From Mycobacterium sp. ITM-2016-00317 (GTDB taxonomy: Bacteria; Actinomycetota; Actinomycetes; Mycobacteriales; Mycobacteriaceae): 64,000 nt of DNA. The translations under genes were made by a program, and so were the position numbers. The first letter of the stretch is position 1. Each line of letters begins with the position of its first letter. Shown piece by piece: positions 1 through 9,605 of this stretch. The stretch is from the NCBI RefSeq assembly GCF_002968295.1, contig NZ_CP134399.1, positions 3,596,001 to 3,660,000 on the forward strand, in the 5' to 3' direction. The notes under the pieces were generated by a model. That model was not told the origin of the DNA. It ran no database searches and was given only the letters and a program-made list of their open reading frames with translations.

Positions 1-1158
1 TTCGTGCACGACCCGTTCACCCGTGAGGCCTACTCGCGCGACCCCCGTAACGTCGCCCGCAAGGCCGAGAGCTACCTGGCCAGCACCGGCATCGCCGACA
101 CGTGCTTCTTCGGCGCCGAGGCCGAGTTCTACATCTTCGACTCGGTGACCTTCGATTCGAAGATCAACGGCACCTTCTACGAGGTCGACTCGGAGTCGGG
201 CTGGTGGAACACCGGTGAGCCGTTCGAGTCCGACGGCAGCCCCAACCTGGGCTACAAGGTCCGCCCCAAGGGCGGCTACTTCCCGGTGGCGCCGTACGAC
301 CACTACGTCGACCTGCGCGACGAGATGGCCACCAACCTGCAGAACGCCGGTTTCATCCTGGAGCGCGGTCACCACGAGGTGGGCACCGCCGGCCAGGCCG
401 AGATCAACTACAAGTTCAACACGCTGCTGCACGCGGCCGACGATGTGCTGCTGTTCAAGTACATCATCAAGAACACCGCATGGAAGAACGGCAAGACCGT
501 CACGTTCATGCCGAAGCCGCTGTTCGGTGACAACGGTTCGGGCATGCACGCCCACCAGTCGCTGTGGAAGGACGGCAAGCCGCTGTTCCACGACGAGTCG
601 GGCTACGCCGGCCTGTCGGACATGGCCCGCCACTACATCGGCGGCATCCTGCACCACGCGCCGTCGCTGCTGGCGTTCACCAACCCCACGGTGAACTCCT
701 ACAAGCGTCTGGTGCCGGGCTACGAGGCGCCGATCAACCTGGTGTACAGCCAGCGCAACCGGTCGGCCTGCGTCCGTATCCCGATCACCGGCAACAACCC
801 GAAGGCCAAGCGCCTCGAGTTCCGTTGCCCGGACAGCTCGGGTAACCCGTACCTGGCGTTCGCCGCGATGCTGATGGCCGGCATCGACGGCATCAAGAAG
901 AAGATCGAGCCGCTGGCCCCGGTCGACAAGGACCTGTACGAGCTGCCTCCCGAGGAGGCCGCCAACATCCCGCAGGCTCCGACGTCGCTCGCGGCGGTCA
1001 TCGACAAGCTCGAGCAGGATCACGAATACCTCACCGAGGGCGGGGTGTTCACCACCGACCTGATCGAGACCTGGATCTCGTACAAGCGGGAGAACGAGAT
1101 CATGCCGATCCAGATCCGTCCTCACCCGTACGAGTTCTCGCTCTACTACGACGTGTAA
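1..1158 (+). CDS. glnA1: Glutamine synthetase type I, 5'-truncated
   Basis: ATP-dependent synthesis of glutamine from glutamate and ammonia, a cytoplasmic dodecamer. The window opens inside the gene; 385 codons remain of the usual 478, so roughly residues 94-478. Visible family motifs are EAEFYIFD, the [17 protein letters not shown] block, [11 protein letters not shown], the ATP/glutamate site [17 protein letters not shown] and the C-terminal [10 protein letters not shown]. The regulatory tyrosine lies in DLYELPPEE (codon at 937-939); counted on a 478-aa protein this is Tyr406, the residue that GlnE adenylylates in M. tuberculosis. Two 25-bp repeats and a strong hairpin follow the stop. glnE and glnA2 lie about 5 kb downstream on the other strand. 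The call is secure; the start is outside the window. Confidence 0.97.
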   Translation, partial: FVHDPFTREAYSRDPRNVARKAESYLASTGIADTCFFGAEAEFYIFDSVTFDSKINGTFYEVDSESGWWNTGEPFESDGSPNLGYKVRPKGGYFPVAPYDHYVDLRDEMATNLQNAGFILERGHHEVGTAGQAEINYKFNTLLHAADDVLLFKYIIKNTAWKNGKTVTFMPKPLFGDNGSGMHAHQSLWKDGKPLFHDESGYAGLSDMARHYIGGILHHAPSLLAFTNPTVNSYKRLVPGYEAPINLVYSQRNRSACVRIPITGNNPKAKRLEFRCPDSSGNPYLAFAAMLMAGIDGIKKKIEPLAPVDKDLYELPPEEAANIPQAPTSLAAVIDKLEQDHEYLTEGGVFTTDLIETWISYKRENEIMPIQIRPHPYEFSLYYDV

Positions 1159-1212
1159 GTCGGCCCGCCGACGCGACGTCTAAGTCGGCCCGCCGACGCG
1201 ACGTCTAAGTCG
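1156..1212 (+). repeat. 25-bp tandem repeat over the glnA1 stop codon
   Basis: Two identical 25-bp units (1156-1180 and 1181-1205) are followed by the first 7 bases of a third (1206-1212). Each begins with TAAGTCGG, so the first copy supplies the glnA1 stop codon. Each unit holds a small inverted repeat, GTCGG-CCCG-CCGAC. It looks like a recent duplication in the 3' untranslated region; no function is evident. Confidence 0.9.
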
Positions 1213-1225
1213 TCTGAGACACGTC

Positions 1226-1257
1226 ACCGCCCGCGCTGCTTCGGCAGCGCGGGCGGT
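1226..1257 (+). terminator. Intrinsic-type terminator of glnA1
   Basis: A perfect 14-bp GC-rich stem (1226-1239 with 1244-1257) closes on a TTCG loop, the very stable cUUCGg tetraloop. It is followed only by TTTCGTT, a weak T-tract, as is common in mycobacteria. It sits 68 bp after the glnA1 stop and before the DoxX promoter. Confidence 0.88.
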
Positions 1258-1331
1258 TTCGTTCTGCCGCCAAGCACAAGTCGGGCGGCCGCTGACACCC
1301 ACACAGTCATCCGGACCGTAGTCCGCAGCGG

Positions 1332-1337
1332 TAGGCT
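1332..1337 (+). promoter_or_regulatory. -10 box of a leaderless promoter for the DoxX gene
   Basis: TAGGCT ends exactly 6 nt before the ATG at 1344 and no Shine-Dalgarno is present. Transcription would therefore start at or next to the start codon. Confidence 0.6.
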
Positions 1338-1343
1338 GCGTTC

Positions 1344-1790
1344 ATGACCTCACAACTGGACGCACGCCTGGCAAGCTTCTCCTCGCCGATGCTGAGCATC
1401 TTCCGCATCGTGTTCGGGCTGCTGTTCACGCTGCACGGCACCATGAAACTGTTCGGCTGGCCGCTGGGCGAGGCGGTGCCGGTGGGCACGTGGCCGTACT
1501 GGTTCGCCGGGGTGATCGAGGTGGCCTGCGGCATCCTGATCACGGTCGGCTTCTTCACGCGCATCGCCGCGATCATCGGCGCCGGCCAGATGGCCGTGGC
1601 CTACTTCTGGCAGCACTGGGGCATCCTGGGCGGCGAGCCGGCCAGCTTCTGGCCCTTCGGTGGCCAGGCCGGCGGCAACGGCGGCGAGCTGACGATCCTG
1701 TTCTGCTTCGCCTTCCTGCTGCTGGCCACGCTGGGCGCGGGGGCGTGGTCGGTCGACGCGCGCCGCAGAGGTGCTTTCGCGCGTACCTAA
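1344..1790 (+). CDS. DoxX family membrane protein
   Basis: A 148-aa integral membrane protein with four hydrophobic segments (about residues 17-35, 51-68, 73-90 and 112-132). The first carries the DoxX-type motif RIVFGLLFTLHGTMKLFGW. DoxX proteins are small polytopic proteins linked in mycobacteria to thiol and redox stress through association with SodA and a thiosulfate sulfurtransferase; no such partners are adjacent here, so the substrate is unknown. The start is supported by the leaderless -10 box 6 nt upstream. It is a single-gene unit after the glnA1 terminator, matching the small membrane-protein gene neighbouring glnA1 in other mycobacteria. Confidence 0.85.
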   Translation: MTSQLDARLASFSSPMLSIFRIVFGLLFTLHGTMKLFGWPLGEAVPVGTWPYWFAGVIEVACGILITVGFFTRIAAIIGAGQMAVAYFWQHWGILGGEPASFWPFGGQAGGNGGELTILFCFAFLLLATLGAGAWSVDARRRGAFART

Positions 1791-1834
1791 TTCACGTTTG
1801 CTCTGTCTTCCACGAACCACACAGTGCAAATGTG

Positions 1835-1848
1835 GCAAACGAGTTTGC
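1835..1848. promoter_or_regulatory. Inverted repeat upstream of the surface-protein gene
   Basis: GCAAAC-GA-GTTTGC is a perfect 6-bp inverted repeat in the gap between the DoxX gene and the large exported protein. It lies about 80 bp upstream of the predicted -10 box, so it could be an activator site. No regulator can be named. Confidence 0.35.
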
Positions 1849-1901
1849 GGGAGACGTGCGTTAAGCACTTGTCGACGCAGGCGTGAATATTGCCGAACGC
1901 C

Positions 1902-1931
1902 GGACAGCAACCGGGTCCAACCTCATAGGAT
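1902..1931 (+). promoter_or_regulatory. Probable promoter of the exported repeat protein
   Basis: A TAGGAT -10 hexamer at 1926-1931 has a weak GGACAG -35-like hexamer at 1902-1907, 18 nt upstream. Transcription would start near 1938 and give a roughly 40-nt leader containing the strong Shine-Dalgarno at 1965-1973. Confidence 0.45.
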
Positions 1932-1978
1932 TGCTCCACTCACTGTCAGCGGAACCAATTCTTCGGGGGAGGAATGCC

Positions 1979-4900
1979 GTGCGGCATTCGGCGTACATCG
2001 GTCGTGTCGGCGCACTCGCGTTTGCTCTGGGGGTGGGTATCGGGCTCGGCGCGACCCCCGCCGTCGCGTTAGCCGACGACAGCGAGACCTCGGTCAGCCC
2101 GGCCGCCGACAGTCCGGCGCCCGACACCGACACCGACACGGGCACCGCCGACGACGAAGCGGACGCGGCGGACGAGGAGACCGACGCACCCGACGAGGAG
2201 GACGAGGCCGAGAACGACGTCCGGGACCGCCCACACCGGGCGTCCGGCGCCCGCGACGAACCCGAACCCGAACCAGAAGCGGCGGAGGTCGAAGCGGACG
2301 AGCCCGAAACGGTCGTCGATGACACCGACGCCCCGCTCGCCGACGACGCACCCGAACCCGCCCCCGCACCCGAGCCTGCTCCTGTTGCCGAGGCGGACGA
2401 GGCGTCGGACGAGGCTCCGGCGTCGGCCACGGTGCCGCTGTCGGGCATCGCGGCCCCGCAGCCGGCGCCTACCCACGCCCCCGACGCGCCCGCCGAATCG
2501 GCGTTGTGGATGACGGTGACCGGGGCCGCGGTGCGCCGCGAGTCCGACACACCGGCGTCGTCGCCGACCGCCGCACTGCACTCGACACTGCTGACCCCGG
2601 CCGAGGTCATCCGGCGCCTGGCCGAGATCCTGCTCCCGGGCGCTCCTACCGACCTCGTGGCCACCGACACCCGCGCCTACGTCGCGCACTCCGGCAGCCG
2701 CTCCATCACGATCATCGACACCGTCGGCGGCAGGGTGGTGCAGACCGTCTCGCTGCGTTCGGCACCGAGCGCGCTGGCGATCGCCCCGAACGGCACCCGC
2801 CTCTACGTCTCGCACGCCGAGGCCGGCACGGTCTCGGTGATCAGCACCGCGACCAATTCGGTGGTCAGGACGATCCGCGTCGGAGCCGCCCCGACCGGCA
2901 TCGCGGTGAGCCGCGGCGGTTCCCGGCTGTACGTCGTCAACGGCGACGACGGCACGGTCTCGAAGATCAGCACGCTCACCAACAGGGTCGTCGGCACCGT
3001 TTACGGTGTCGGCAAAGGTGTTTCGACGATCGCAGTCAGTCCGGACGGCACGACGGTCTACACCCTCAGCAGCACCACCGGCGAGGTGTCGGCGTTCTCC
3101 TCCGCGGCGCTGTTCGCCAAGAAGGTCACCGCGGTCACGCCAGGAGCGCCCGGGATCGCGTTCAGCGCCGACGGTTCCCGGGTGTTCGTGGCCGACGCGG
3201 CAGGCAGCGTGCAGGTGGTCGACGCCGCGACACGTCAGCTGGTCGACAGCATCGCCGTGGCCACCGGTGCGCCGTTCGACCTCGCGGTCAGCCCGGACGG
3301 CGCGACGCTGCTGGTGGCCCGCGCCGGCGACGGCAAGCTCTCGGTGTTCGACATCGCGAGCGGCACCGAGCGCACCTCGGTCATCGCCGACCCGTACCAG
3401 ATCACCGGTCCGCCGATGATCACCGTGAGCCCGGACGGCACCCAGCTCTACTGGACCGACTCCGGCAGCGGCCGCATGCAGGTGATCGCGCTGGTCGCCC
3501 CCAACGGCAGCCCGACGGCCCAGACGCCGGTCGTCAACTCCCCCAACGCTTCCGGTGTGGTCACCGGTTCGGTGGTCGTCACCGACCCCGAGGGCGCCCC
3601 ACTGTCCTACAGCGTCAGCGGCCCCGGCAAGGGCAGTGTCACCGTCAGCCGCGCAGCCGACGGCACGTTCGTGTTCACCTACACGCCCACCAAGGCCGCC
3701 CGGCACGCCGCCGCCGAGGTGACCGCCACCGCCGCAGCCCGGGTCGACACGTTCACCCTCACGTTCAGCGACGGCCTGCGCGGTACGGTCGCTGTGCCGG
3801 TCACCGTGACGATCGCGCCGGCCAACGCGGCGCCGACCGCCACCGCGAGGTCCAGCGTGTCCTGGCTCAGCGCCAAGGTGTACGGCACTGTTACCGCCAA
3901 GGATGCCGACAGGGACACGCTGTCCTTCACCGCCTCCCCCACCGCCAAGGGCGGGACCGTCACGATCGGCGCCGACGGCAAGTTCACCTACACCCCCACC
4001 GCGGCGGCCCGGCACGCCGCGGCGAACGCCGGCGCCACCCAGGCCGACAAGCAGGACACCTTCACCGTGCTCGTCGACGACGGCCACGGGGGGCTCACCT
4101 CGCTCACGGTGACCGTGAAGGTCGAGCCGGGCAACGCCTCTCCGAAAGCCACGGTGCGAACCAATGCGTCGTGGTTCAGCGCCAAGGTGTACGGCACCGT
4201 CTCAGCCAGAGACGCCGACAAGGACGCGCTGACGTACTCCGCCTCGGCCACCGACAAGAACGGCGTGGTCACGATGGACGCCCGCGGCCGGTTCACCTAC
4301 ACCCCCACCGACGCGGCCCGGCACGCCGCCGCGTCCGCCGCGGCGACCGACGCCGACCGACAGGACACCTTCGACGTCGTCGTCGACGACGGCCACGGTG
4401 GTATCACCCGATTGGCGGTCACGGTGACGATCAAGCCGCTCAACGCGGCGCCGACCCGCGCGTCGGTCGGTGACATGTTCACCAACCCGAACACCGGTCT
4501 GACGACGGGCAGGATCACCGCAGTCGATACCGACGGTGACACGCTGAGCTACCAGGTCGCCCCGAACACCGGCAAGGGGTTCGTCACCGTCGGTGCCGAT
4601 GGCACCTTCAGCTACGTCCCGACCGACCAGGCCCGCGCCGCGGCGGCCAAGCGGTTCGCCCCGTCCTGGGACAGGACCGACCGGTTCCGGGTGACGGTCG
4701 ACGACGGCCACGGCGGCACCAAGACGCTGACCGTGCGGGTCGCCATCGCCCCCGCCGGGTACACCAACCAGGCCCCAGCGAACGGCAGATACACACTGGC
4801 TCAACCAGATCCGGTCAGCGGCAAGGTCACCGGCATCGTGACCGCCACCGACCCGGAACGCGACGCCGTGGTCTTCGTCGGCGCAGGCGACGCAGGCAAG

Positions 4901-5092
4901 GGCACCGTGATCGTCGACCGGGCGGGCGGTTTCGTCTACACCCCGGGCGACGAAGCGCGGCGCCGGGCCGGCGCCGCCGACGCCACAGCGGCCGACAAGC
5001 AGGACATGTTCACCGTCCTGGCGCTGGACACCCACGGTGACGGGACGGCCATCTCGGTGGTCGTGCCAATCGTCGGTGTGCCCACCGTCTAG
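1979..5092 (+). CDS. Exported beta-propeller protein with tandem cadherin/VCBS-like repeats
   Basis: A predicted 1,037-aa secreted or envelope protein. The GTG at 1979 is preferred over the frame-open GTG at 1883 because GGGGGAGGA lies 5 nt upstream and the signal peptide then starts at once (RVGALAFALGVGIGLG, cleavage near AVALA). Next comes an acidic D/E/P-rich linker (about residues 36-190). Six or more YVTN-type propeller blades follow (about 225-507, for example SPDGTTVYTLSS and GTRLYVSHAEAGTVSVI). Five repeats of about 100 residues end the protein, with the cores YTPT.AARHAAA and DTFTV.VDDGHGG.T. Such architectures suggest adhesion or ligand binding, but the function is not known. The 3' end overlaps the convergent oxidoreductase gene by 4 bp. 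Confidence 0.85.
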   Translation: MRHSAYIGRVGALAFALGVGIGLGATPAVALADDSETSVSPAADSPAPDTDTDTGTADDEADAADEETDAPDEEDEAENDVRDRPHRASGARDEPEPEPEAAEVEADEPETVVDDTDAPLADDAPEPAPAPEPAPVAEADEASDEAPASATVPLSGIAAPQPAPTHAPDAPAESALWMTVTGAAVRRESDTPASSPTAALHSTLLTPAEVIRRLAEILLPGAPTDLVATDTRAYVAHSGSRSITIIDTVGGRVVQTVSLRSAPSALAIAPNGTRLYVSHAEAGTVSVISTATNSVVRTIRVGAAPTGIAVSRGGSRLYVVNGDDGTVSKISTLTNRVVGTVYGVGKGVSTIAVSPDGTTVYTLSSTTGEVSAFSSAALFAKKVTAVTPGAPGIAFSADGSRVFVADAAGSVQVVDAATRQLVDSIAVATGAPFDLAVSPDGATLLVARAGDGKLSVFDIASGTERTSVIADPYQITGPPMITVSPDGTQLYWTDSGSGRMQVIALVAPNGSPTAQTPVVNSPNASGVVTGSVVVTDPEGAPLSYSVSGPGKGSVTVSRAADGTFVFTYTPTKAARHAAAEVTATAAARVDTFTLTFSDGLRGTVAVPVTVTIAPANAAPTATARSSVSWLSAKVYGTVTAKDADRDTLSFTASPTAKGGTVTIGADGKFTYTPTAAARHAAANAGATQADKQDTFTVLVDDGHGGLTSLTVTVKVEPGNASPKATVRTNASWFSAKVYGTVSARDADKDALTYSASATDKNGVVTMDARGRFTYTPTDAARHAAASAAATDADRQDTFDVVVDDGHGGITRLAVTVTIKPLNAAPTRASVGDMFTNPNTGLTTGRITAVDTDGDTLSYQVAPNTGKGFVTVGADGTFSYVPTDQARAAAAKRFAPSWDRTDRFRVTVDDGHGGTKTLTVRVAIAPAGYTNQAPANGRYTLAQPDPVSGKVTGIVTATDPERDAVVFVGAGDAGKGTVIVDRAGGFVYTPGDEARRRAGAADATAADKQDMFTVLALDTHGDGTAISVVVPIVGVPTV

Positions 5093-5946
5093 TCCAGGGC
5101 GAGATCCTTACGGAACCGGCGCATCCCGTCGATCTTGTCGGTCAGGGATGCGTCGGGACCGGTGTAGAACATCCACGGCATGGTGATGATCCCGGTGATG
5201 CCGCCGGCCTGCGCGCGGTCGTAGTGCTCGGGGGTGAACGCGTCCGTCAGCGGGGTGATCACCTCGAAACCGTCCATGCCGAGCCCGTTCTCGGCCCGCA
5301 GCCGGCGCAGCGCGGCGACCCGCTCCAGCGCCTTGTCGGTGGTGATCAGGTCGCCGATCCAGCCGTCGTGGCGGGCGGCGCGGCGCAGGGCGATGTCGGA
5401 CAGACCGCCGACGTAGACCGGGATGGGTGGCGGGCTGGGCTCCATCTCCAGTTTCGGCGCGGTGTAGAACTCGCCGGCGAACTCCGTCCAGCCGGGTGAC
5501 CACAATGCCTTCATCAGCTCGAGCATCTCGTCGGTGCGCTTGCCCCGGCGCTCGAACCGCTGTCCCAGCAGCTCGAATTCCTCACGGCACCAACCCACTC
5601 CGATGCCCAGTTCCAGGCGGCCGCCGGCCAGCACCGCCGCGGTGCCGATCGCCTTGGCCGCCGAGTACGGGTCCCGCATCGCGGGCAGGTACACCGTGGT
5701 GACGAACCGCAGCCGCGTGGTCACCAGCGCGACCGCGCCGATCATCACCCACGGGTCCGGCCAGTCGGTGAACGATTCCCAGCGCCGCTTGCCGTTCCTG
5801 GTGTACGGGTACGGGGTCTGCAGCGTCTCCAGGTTGACCACATGGTCCGGGATCGCCATCCCGTCATATCCCAGGTCGTCTGCGGCCCTGGCGATCTCGA
5901 CGGCCTCCCGGGTGTCCAGGAACGCCGTGCTCACATAGAACCTCAT
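5089..5946 (-). CDS. LLM-class F420-dependent oxidoreductase
   Basis: A 285-aa luciferase-like TIM-barrel protein. Visible family features are the N-terminal EIARAADDLGYDGMAIPDHV strand/helix, the WPDPWVMIGAVA segment, the GGRLELGIGVGWCREEF glycine-rich loop and PVYVGGLSDIALRRAARHDGW near the C terminus. In mycobacteria these enzymes usually use cofactor F420 for hydride transfer, cytoplasmically. The substrate cannot be told from sequence. The gene overlaps the upstream thioesterase gene by 4 bp (translational coupling), which hints at a shared acyl-CoA or lipid pathway. It ends convergently, overlapping the exported repeat protein by 4 bp. Confidence 0.88.
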   Translation of the reverse strand: MRFYVSTAFLDTREAVEIARAADDLGYDGMAIPDHVVNLETLQTPYPYTRNGKRRWESFTDWPDPWVMIGAVALVTTRLRFVTTVYLPAMRDPYSAAKAIGTAAVLAGGRLELGIGVGWCREEFELLGQRFERRGKRTDEMLELMKALWSPGWTEFAGEFYTAPKLEMEPSPPPIPVYVGGLSDIALRRAARHDGWIGDLITTDKALERVAALRRLRAENGLGMDGFEVITPLTDAFTPEHYDRAQAGGITGIITMPWMFYTGPDASLTDKIDGMRRFRKDLALD

Positions 5947-6572
5947 CCGGCGTCACGCGCCCACGCGGGCACGATGAACACCCCGTCGGCCTCGACGGTC
6001 GCACCGTCGGCGTCCATCAGGTATCCGCGGGCGTAGGTCTTGGTCCCCTCCGAGCGCTCGACGAACGCCTCGGCGCGCAACGGGCCCAGCGGCGTGCCAC
6101 GCAGGTAACGCAGGTTGATCGTCCCGGTGAACCTGGGTTTGGTCAGGCCGTCGCTGGCCACCTCGCCGAGCATCTGGTCGAGCACCAGCGCGCAGATACC
6201 GCCGTGCACCCACCCCGGCGGTCCTTCATACGCGGGCCCCAGGGTGAACTCACTCCAGCACTTGCCGTCCGCCTCGTGTTCGATGAGCATCGGCGGGGCG
6301 ATCGCGTTGCGCAGGCCCACAGCCGGATTGGCCCATGCGACGGGCCTGCCGGTCTCGGCGTGCCGCAGCGTCGCCCTGCCCACCCGCTGCCGGTCCCGCA
6401 GCAGCGCGGACGCCGTCTCCAGGTGCGTCAGCGCCTGCCGCACGGTGTCGTCGTCGACCTCGGTGTGGATTCCCACGTCGATCAGCGTCCGCAGCGCATC
6501 GATCAGCGGCTCGTAGCTCGCCCGCTGTCGTTCGAACTCCTCGGTGCTGATCGCCTCGAATGTGAAATCCAC
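5943..6572 (-). CDS. PaaI-family hotdog thioesterase
   Basis: A 209-aa protein with a C-terminal hotdog fold. The characteristic helix GWVHGGICALVLDQMLGE is the acyl-CoA binding signature of the PaaI/YbgC group, followed by the RYLRGTPLGPLRAEAFV strands. It likely hydrolyses an acyl-CoA thioester. The GTG at 6572 is chosen over a TTG one codon upstream because GGAGA lies 6 nt before it. It is the third gene of a leftward glnA2-glnE-thioesterase-oxidoreductase block, 25 bp after glnE and 4-bp overlapped with the oxidoreductase. A link to nitrogen metabolism is positional only. Confidence 0.82.
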   Translation of the reverse strand: MDFTFEAISTEEFERQRASYEPLIDALRTLIDVGIHTEVDDDTVRQALTHLETASALLRDRQRVGRATLRHAETGRPVAWANPAVGLRNAIAPPMLIEHEADGKCWSEFTLGPAYEGPPGWVHGGICALVLDQMLGEVASDGLTKPRFTGTINLRYLRGTPLGPLRAEAFVERSEGTKTYARGYLMDADGATVEADGVFIVPAWARDAG

Positions 6573-6597
6573 CAACCGTCTCCGCCCCGTTGTCGGC

Positions 6598-9576
6598 TCA
6601 GGCCCCGAACACCCGGAGCACCACCGCTTTGGCCCGTCTCGTCACCCGCAGGTAGTTGTCCAGGAACTCGTTTCCGCCGTCGCCGCCCGGCCAGCCCGCG
6701 GCCACCGCGACCGCGTTGAGCAGTTTGCCAGGTCCGGGCAGCTGATCGGTGGGTTTGCCGCGCACCAGCACCAGCGCGTTGCGGGCCCTGGTCGCGGTCA
6801 GCCACGCCTCGCGCAGCAGCTCGATGTCTCCCTCGGCGATCAGTTCGGCCGCGCCGATCGCGTTCAGCGTCTCCAGCGTCGAGGTGGTGTGCAGCGCCGG
6901 GATCTTGTGCGCGAACCGCAATTGCAGCAGCTGCACCGTCCACTCGATGTCGGTCAGCCCGCCGCGCCCCAGCTTGGTGTTGGTCTTCGGGTCGGCTCCG
7001 CGGGGCAGCCGTTCGGCGTCCACCCGCGCCTTGATCCGACGGATCTCCCGGACCGTCTCCGGCGACACCCCGCCCTCCGGATAGCGGGTCTTGTCGATCA
7101 TCAGCAGGAACCGCTCCCCCAGCTCCATGTCGCCGGCCACCCGGTGCGCCCGCAGCAGCGCCTGGATCTCCCAGGGCTGCGCCCACTGCGCGTAGTAGGC
7201 CCGGTAGGACGCCAGCGTCCGCACCAGCGGCCCGCTGCGCCCTTCGGGCCGCAGGTTCGCATCGACCTCCAGCGGAGGGTCCGCTCCCGGGGTGCCCAGC
7301 CGGGCCCGCACCTGCTCGGCGACGGTGACCGACCACTTCACCGCGGTCGACTCCTCGAAGCCGTCGTTGGGATCGCACACGAACAGCACGTCGGCATCCG
7401 AGCCGTAGCCGAGTTCAGCGCCGCCGAGTCGGCCCATCCCGATGACCGCGATGCGCGCCGGCGCCTTGCCTTGCGGCGCGTTGGCGCGGATGACGGCGTC
7501 GAGCGCGGCCTGCAGCACGGCCACCCACATCTGGGTCAGCTGCTCGCACACCGCGGTCACGTCCAACATCCCGAGCAGGTCGGCCGACGCGATGCGGGCG
7601 AGCTCCCGCCGCCGCAGCGAGCGGGCGGCGGCGATCGCCCGCGCCGGGTCGGTGTGCCGTGCCGCGGAGGCGACCAGTGACCGGGCCACGCCCTCGGTGT
7701 CGACGTCGCACAGCTTCGGTCCGTTCGGCCCGTCGGCGTAGAGCCGGATCACCTCGGGCGCGCGCATCAGCAGTTCCGGCACGTAGGCGGAGGTGCCGAG
7801 AATGCGCATCAGCCGCTTGGCGACCGCGCCTTCGTCGCGCAGCGTCGCCAGATACCAGCGCTGCTCGGCGAGTTCGTCGCTGATCCGCCGGTAGGCCAGC
7901 AGGCCCGCGTCGGGATCGGGGGTGTCGGACAGCCAGTCCAGCAGCGTCGGCAACAGCACCTGCTGCACCCGGCCGCGGCGCCCCGAGCTGCTGGTGAGCG
8001 CCGCCAGATGGGTCAGCGCGCTCTGTGGGCCCTCGTAGCCCAGCGCGGCGAGCTGGCGCTCGGCGGCGTCGGTGCTCATGCCGTCCGAAAGACCAAGGGA
8101 GGCTTGCCCCACCGATTCCAGCAGGGGTTGATAGAACAGCTTGGCGTGCAACCGCGACACCCGGTGGTTCTGTCGCTTGAGCTCCTCGCGCAGCACCCCG
8201 AGCGCGTCATGCCGCCCGTCGGGGCGCATGTGCGCCGCGCGGGCCAGCCAGCGCATCGACTCCTCGTCGTCGGCCTCGGGCAGCATGTGGGTGCGTTTGA
8301 GCCGCTGCAACTGGAGCCGGTGTTCGAGCAGCCGCAGGAATTCGTAGGACGCGGTCATGTTCGCGGCGTCGTCGCGGCCGATGTACCCACCGTCGCCGAG
8401 CGCGGCCAGCGCGTTCACCGTCGACGCGACGTGCAGTGACTCGTCGCCGCGGCCGTGCACGAGCTGCAGCAGCTGCACCGCGAACTCGACGTCGCGCAAT
8501 CCGCCGGTGCCGAGTTTGATCTCCCGGGTCCGGACCCCGGCGGGCACGAGTTCCTCGACGCGCCTGCGCATCGCCTGCACCTCGGGCACGAAGTCCTCAC
8601 GCTCGCACGCCGTCCACACCATCGGCATCAGCGCCTCGACGTAGCGCCGGCCCAGCTCCATATCGCCGGCGGCCGGGCGCGCCTTGAGCAGTGCCTGGAA
8701 CTCCCACGTCTTGGCCCACCGCTCGTAGTAGGCGATGTGCGAGTCCAGAGTGCGGACCAGCTGTCCCTGCTTGCCTTCGGGCCGCAGCGCGGCGTCCACC
8801 TCGAAGAACGCCTCGGAGGCCAGCCGCATCATCTCGCCTGCGATCCTGGTGGCCAGCGCCAGGCTGCTGTGCGAGCCGTCGTCGGTCACGAAGATCACGT
8901 CGACGTCGCTGACGTAGTTGAGTTCCCGCGCACCGCATTTGCCCATGGCGATGACGGTCAGCGCCGGCGGGGTCCGGTCGCCGCACACCGCCGCGGTCAC
9001 CACCCGCAGCGCCGCGGCCAGCGCGGCGTCGGCGAGATCGGACAGGTGTTCCCCGACCACGGTGAACGGCAGCACCGGCTCGTTCTCCACGGTCGAGGCG
9101 ACGTCGAGGGCGGCCAGGACGAGCAGCCGGTCGCGGTACAGGGTGCGCAGCGGCGGGATGGCGGCGGTGGCGCCCTCTGTCTGGTCGGCCCGCTCGGCGA
9201 ACATGTCCCGCAGTTCCTGGCCGGACGGCAGTGTGACGTTGCCCGCCAACAGATGCCACGAGTCGGGGTTGGCGATCAGGTGGTCGCCGAGCGCCAGCGA
9301 CGACCCGAGCACGGCGAACAGCCGGCCCCGCAGGCTGCGGTCGTGCAGCAGCGCCTTGTCGAGTTCGGCCCACCCGGACCCGAGCGCCTCCGACAGTCGG
9401 ACTATCGCCTTCAGCGCCGTGTCGGCGTCGGGGGCACGCGACAGCGACCACAGCAGTTCGACATGGGCGTCGGTGTTCCACCCGAGCTGGTCCAGATCGG
9501 CCTGCGCCGTGGGCTCGACGAGGCCGAGCCTTCCGACGCCGGGCAGCCGGGGTCGCTGCGTCGCGGGTTTGGCCAC
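6598..9576 (-). CDS. glnE: Bifunctional glutamine-synthetase adenylyltransferase/deadenylase
   Basis: Adds AMP to, and removes it from, the regulatory tyrosine of GlnA1 in response to nitrogen status. The 992-aa length fits the mycobacterial family (about 994). Two nucleotidyltransferase domains are visible. The N-terminal adenylyl-removing domain has [13 protein letters not shown] near residues 217-230. The C-terminal adenylylating domain has [13 protein letters not shown] near 720-733. Both keep the DxD metal ligands and the downstream GGLxDxE motifs (TGGLRDVEF and RGGLTDIEW). The start is GTG at 9576 ([11 protein letters not shown]), 30 bp after the glnA2 stop; the open frame upstream is only the antisense-free extension inside glnA2. 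It is probably co-transcribed with glnA2. Confidence 0.95.
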   Translation of the reverse strand: MAKPATQRPRLPGVGRLGLVEPTAQADLDQLGWNTDAHVELLWSLSRAPDADTALKAIVRLSEALGSGWAELDKALLHDRSLRGRLFAVLGSSLALGDHLIANPDSWHLLAGNVTLPSGQELRDMFAERADQTEGATAAIPPLRTLYRDRLLVLAALDVASTVENEPVLPFTVVGEHLSDLADAALAAALRVVTAAVCGDRTPPALTVIAMGKCGARELNYVSDVDVIFVTDDGSHSSLALATRIAGEMMRLASEAFFEVDAALRPEGKQGQLVRTLDSHIAYYERWAKTWEFQALLKARPAAGDMELGRRYVEALMPMVWTACEREDFVPEVQAMRRRVEELVPAGVRTREIKLGTGGLRDVEFAVQLLQLVHGRGDESLHVASTVNALAALGDGGYIGRDDAANMTASYEFLRLLEHRLQLQRLKRTHMLPEADDEESMRWLARAAHMRPDGRHDALGVLREELKRQNHRVSRLHAKLFYQPLLESVGQASLGLSDGMSTDAAERQLAALGYEGPQSALTHLAALTSSSGRRGRVQQVLLPTLLDWLSDTPDPDAGLLAYRRISDELAEQRWYLATLRDEGAVAKRLMRILGTSAYVPELLMRAPEVIRLYADGPNGPKLCDVDTEGVARSLVASAARHTDPARAIAAARSLRRRELARIASADLLGMLDVTAVCEQLTQMWVAVLQAALDAVIRANAPQGKAPARIAVIGMGRLGGAELGYGSDADVLFVCDPNDGFEESTAVKWSVTVAEQVRARLGTPGADPPLEVDANLRPEGRSGPLVRTLASYRAYYAQWAQPWEIQALLRAHRVAGDMELGERFLLMIDKTRYPEGGVSPETVREIRRIKARVDAERLPRGADPKTNTKLGRGGLTDIEWTVQLLQLRFAHKIPALHTTSTLETLNAIGAAELIAEGDIELLREAWLTATRARNALVLVRGKPTDQLPGPGKLLNAVAVAAGWPGGDGGNEFLDNYLRVTRRAKAVVLRVFGA

Positions 9577-9605
9577 GCCATCAAGGTAGCGCGCGGGGAC
9601 TCCCG

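Noticed and set aside
2069..4087. A 672-codon minus-strand frame opposite the exported repeat protein
   Set aside because: It is a shadow of the GC-rich repeats; its composition is Arg/Gly-rich and it lacks any domain.
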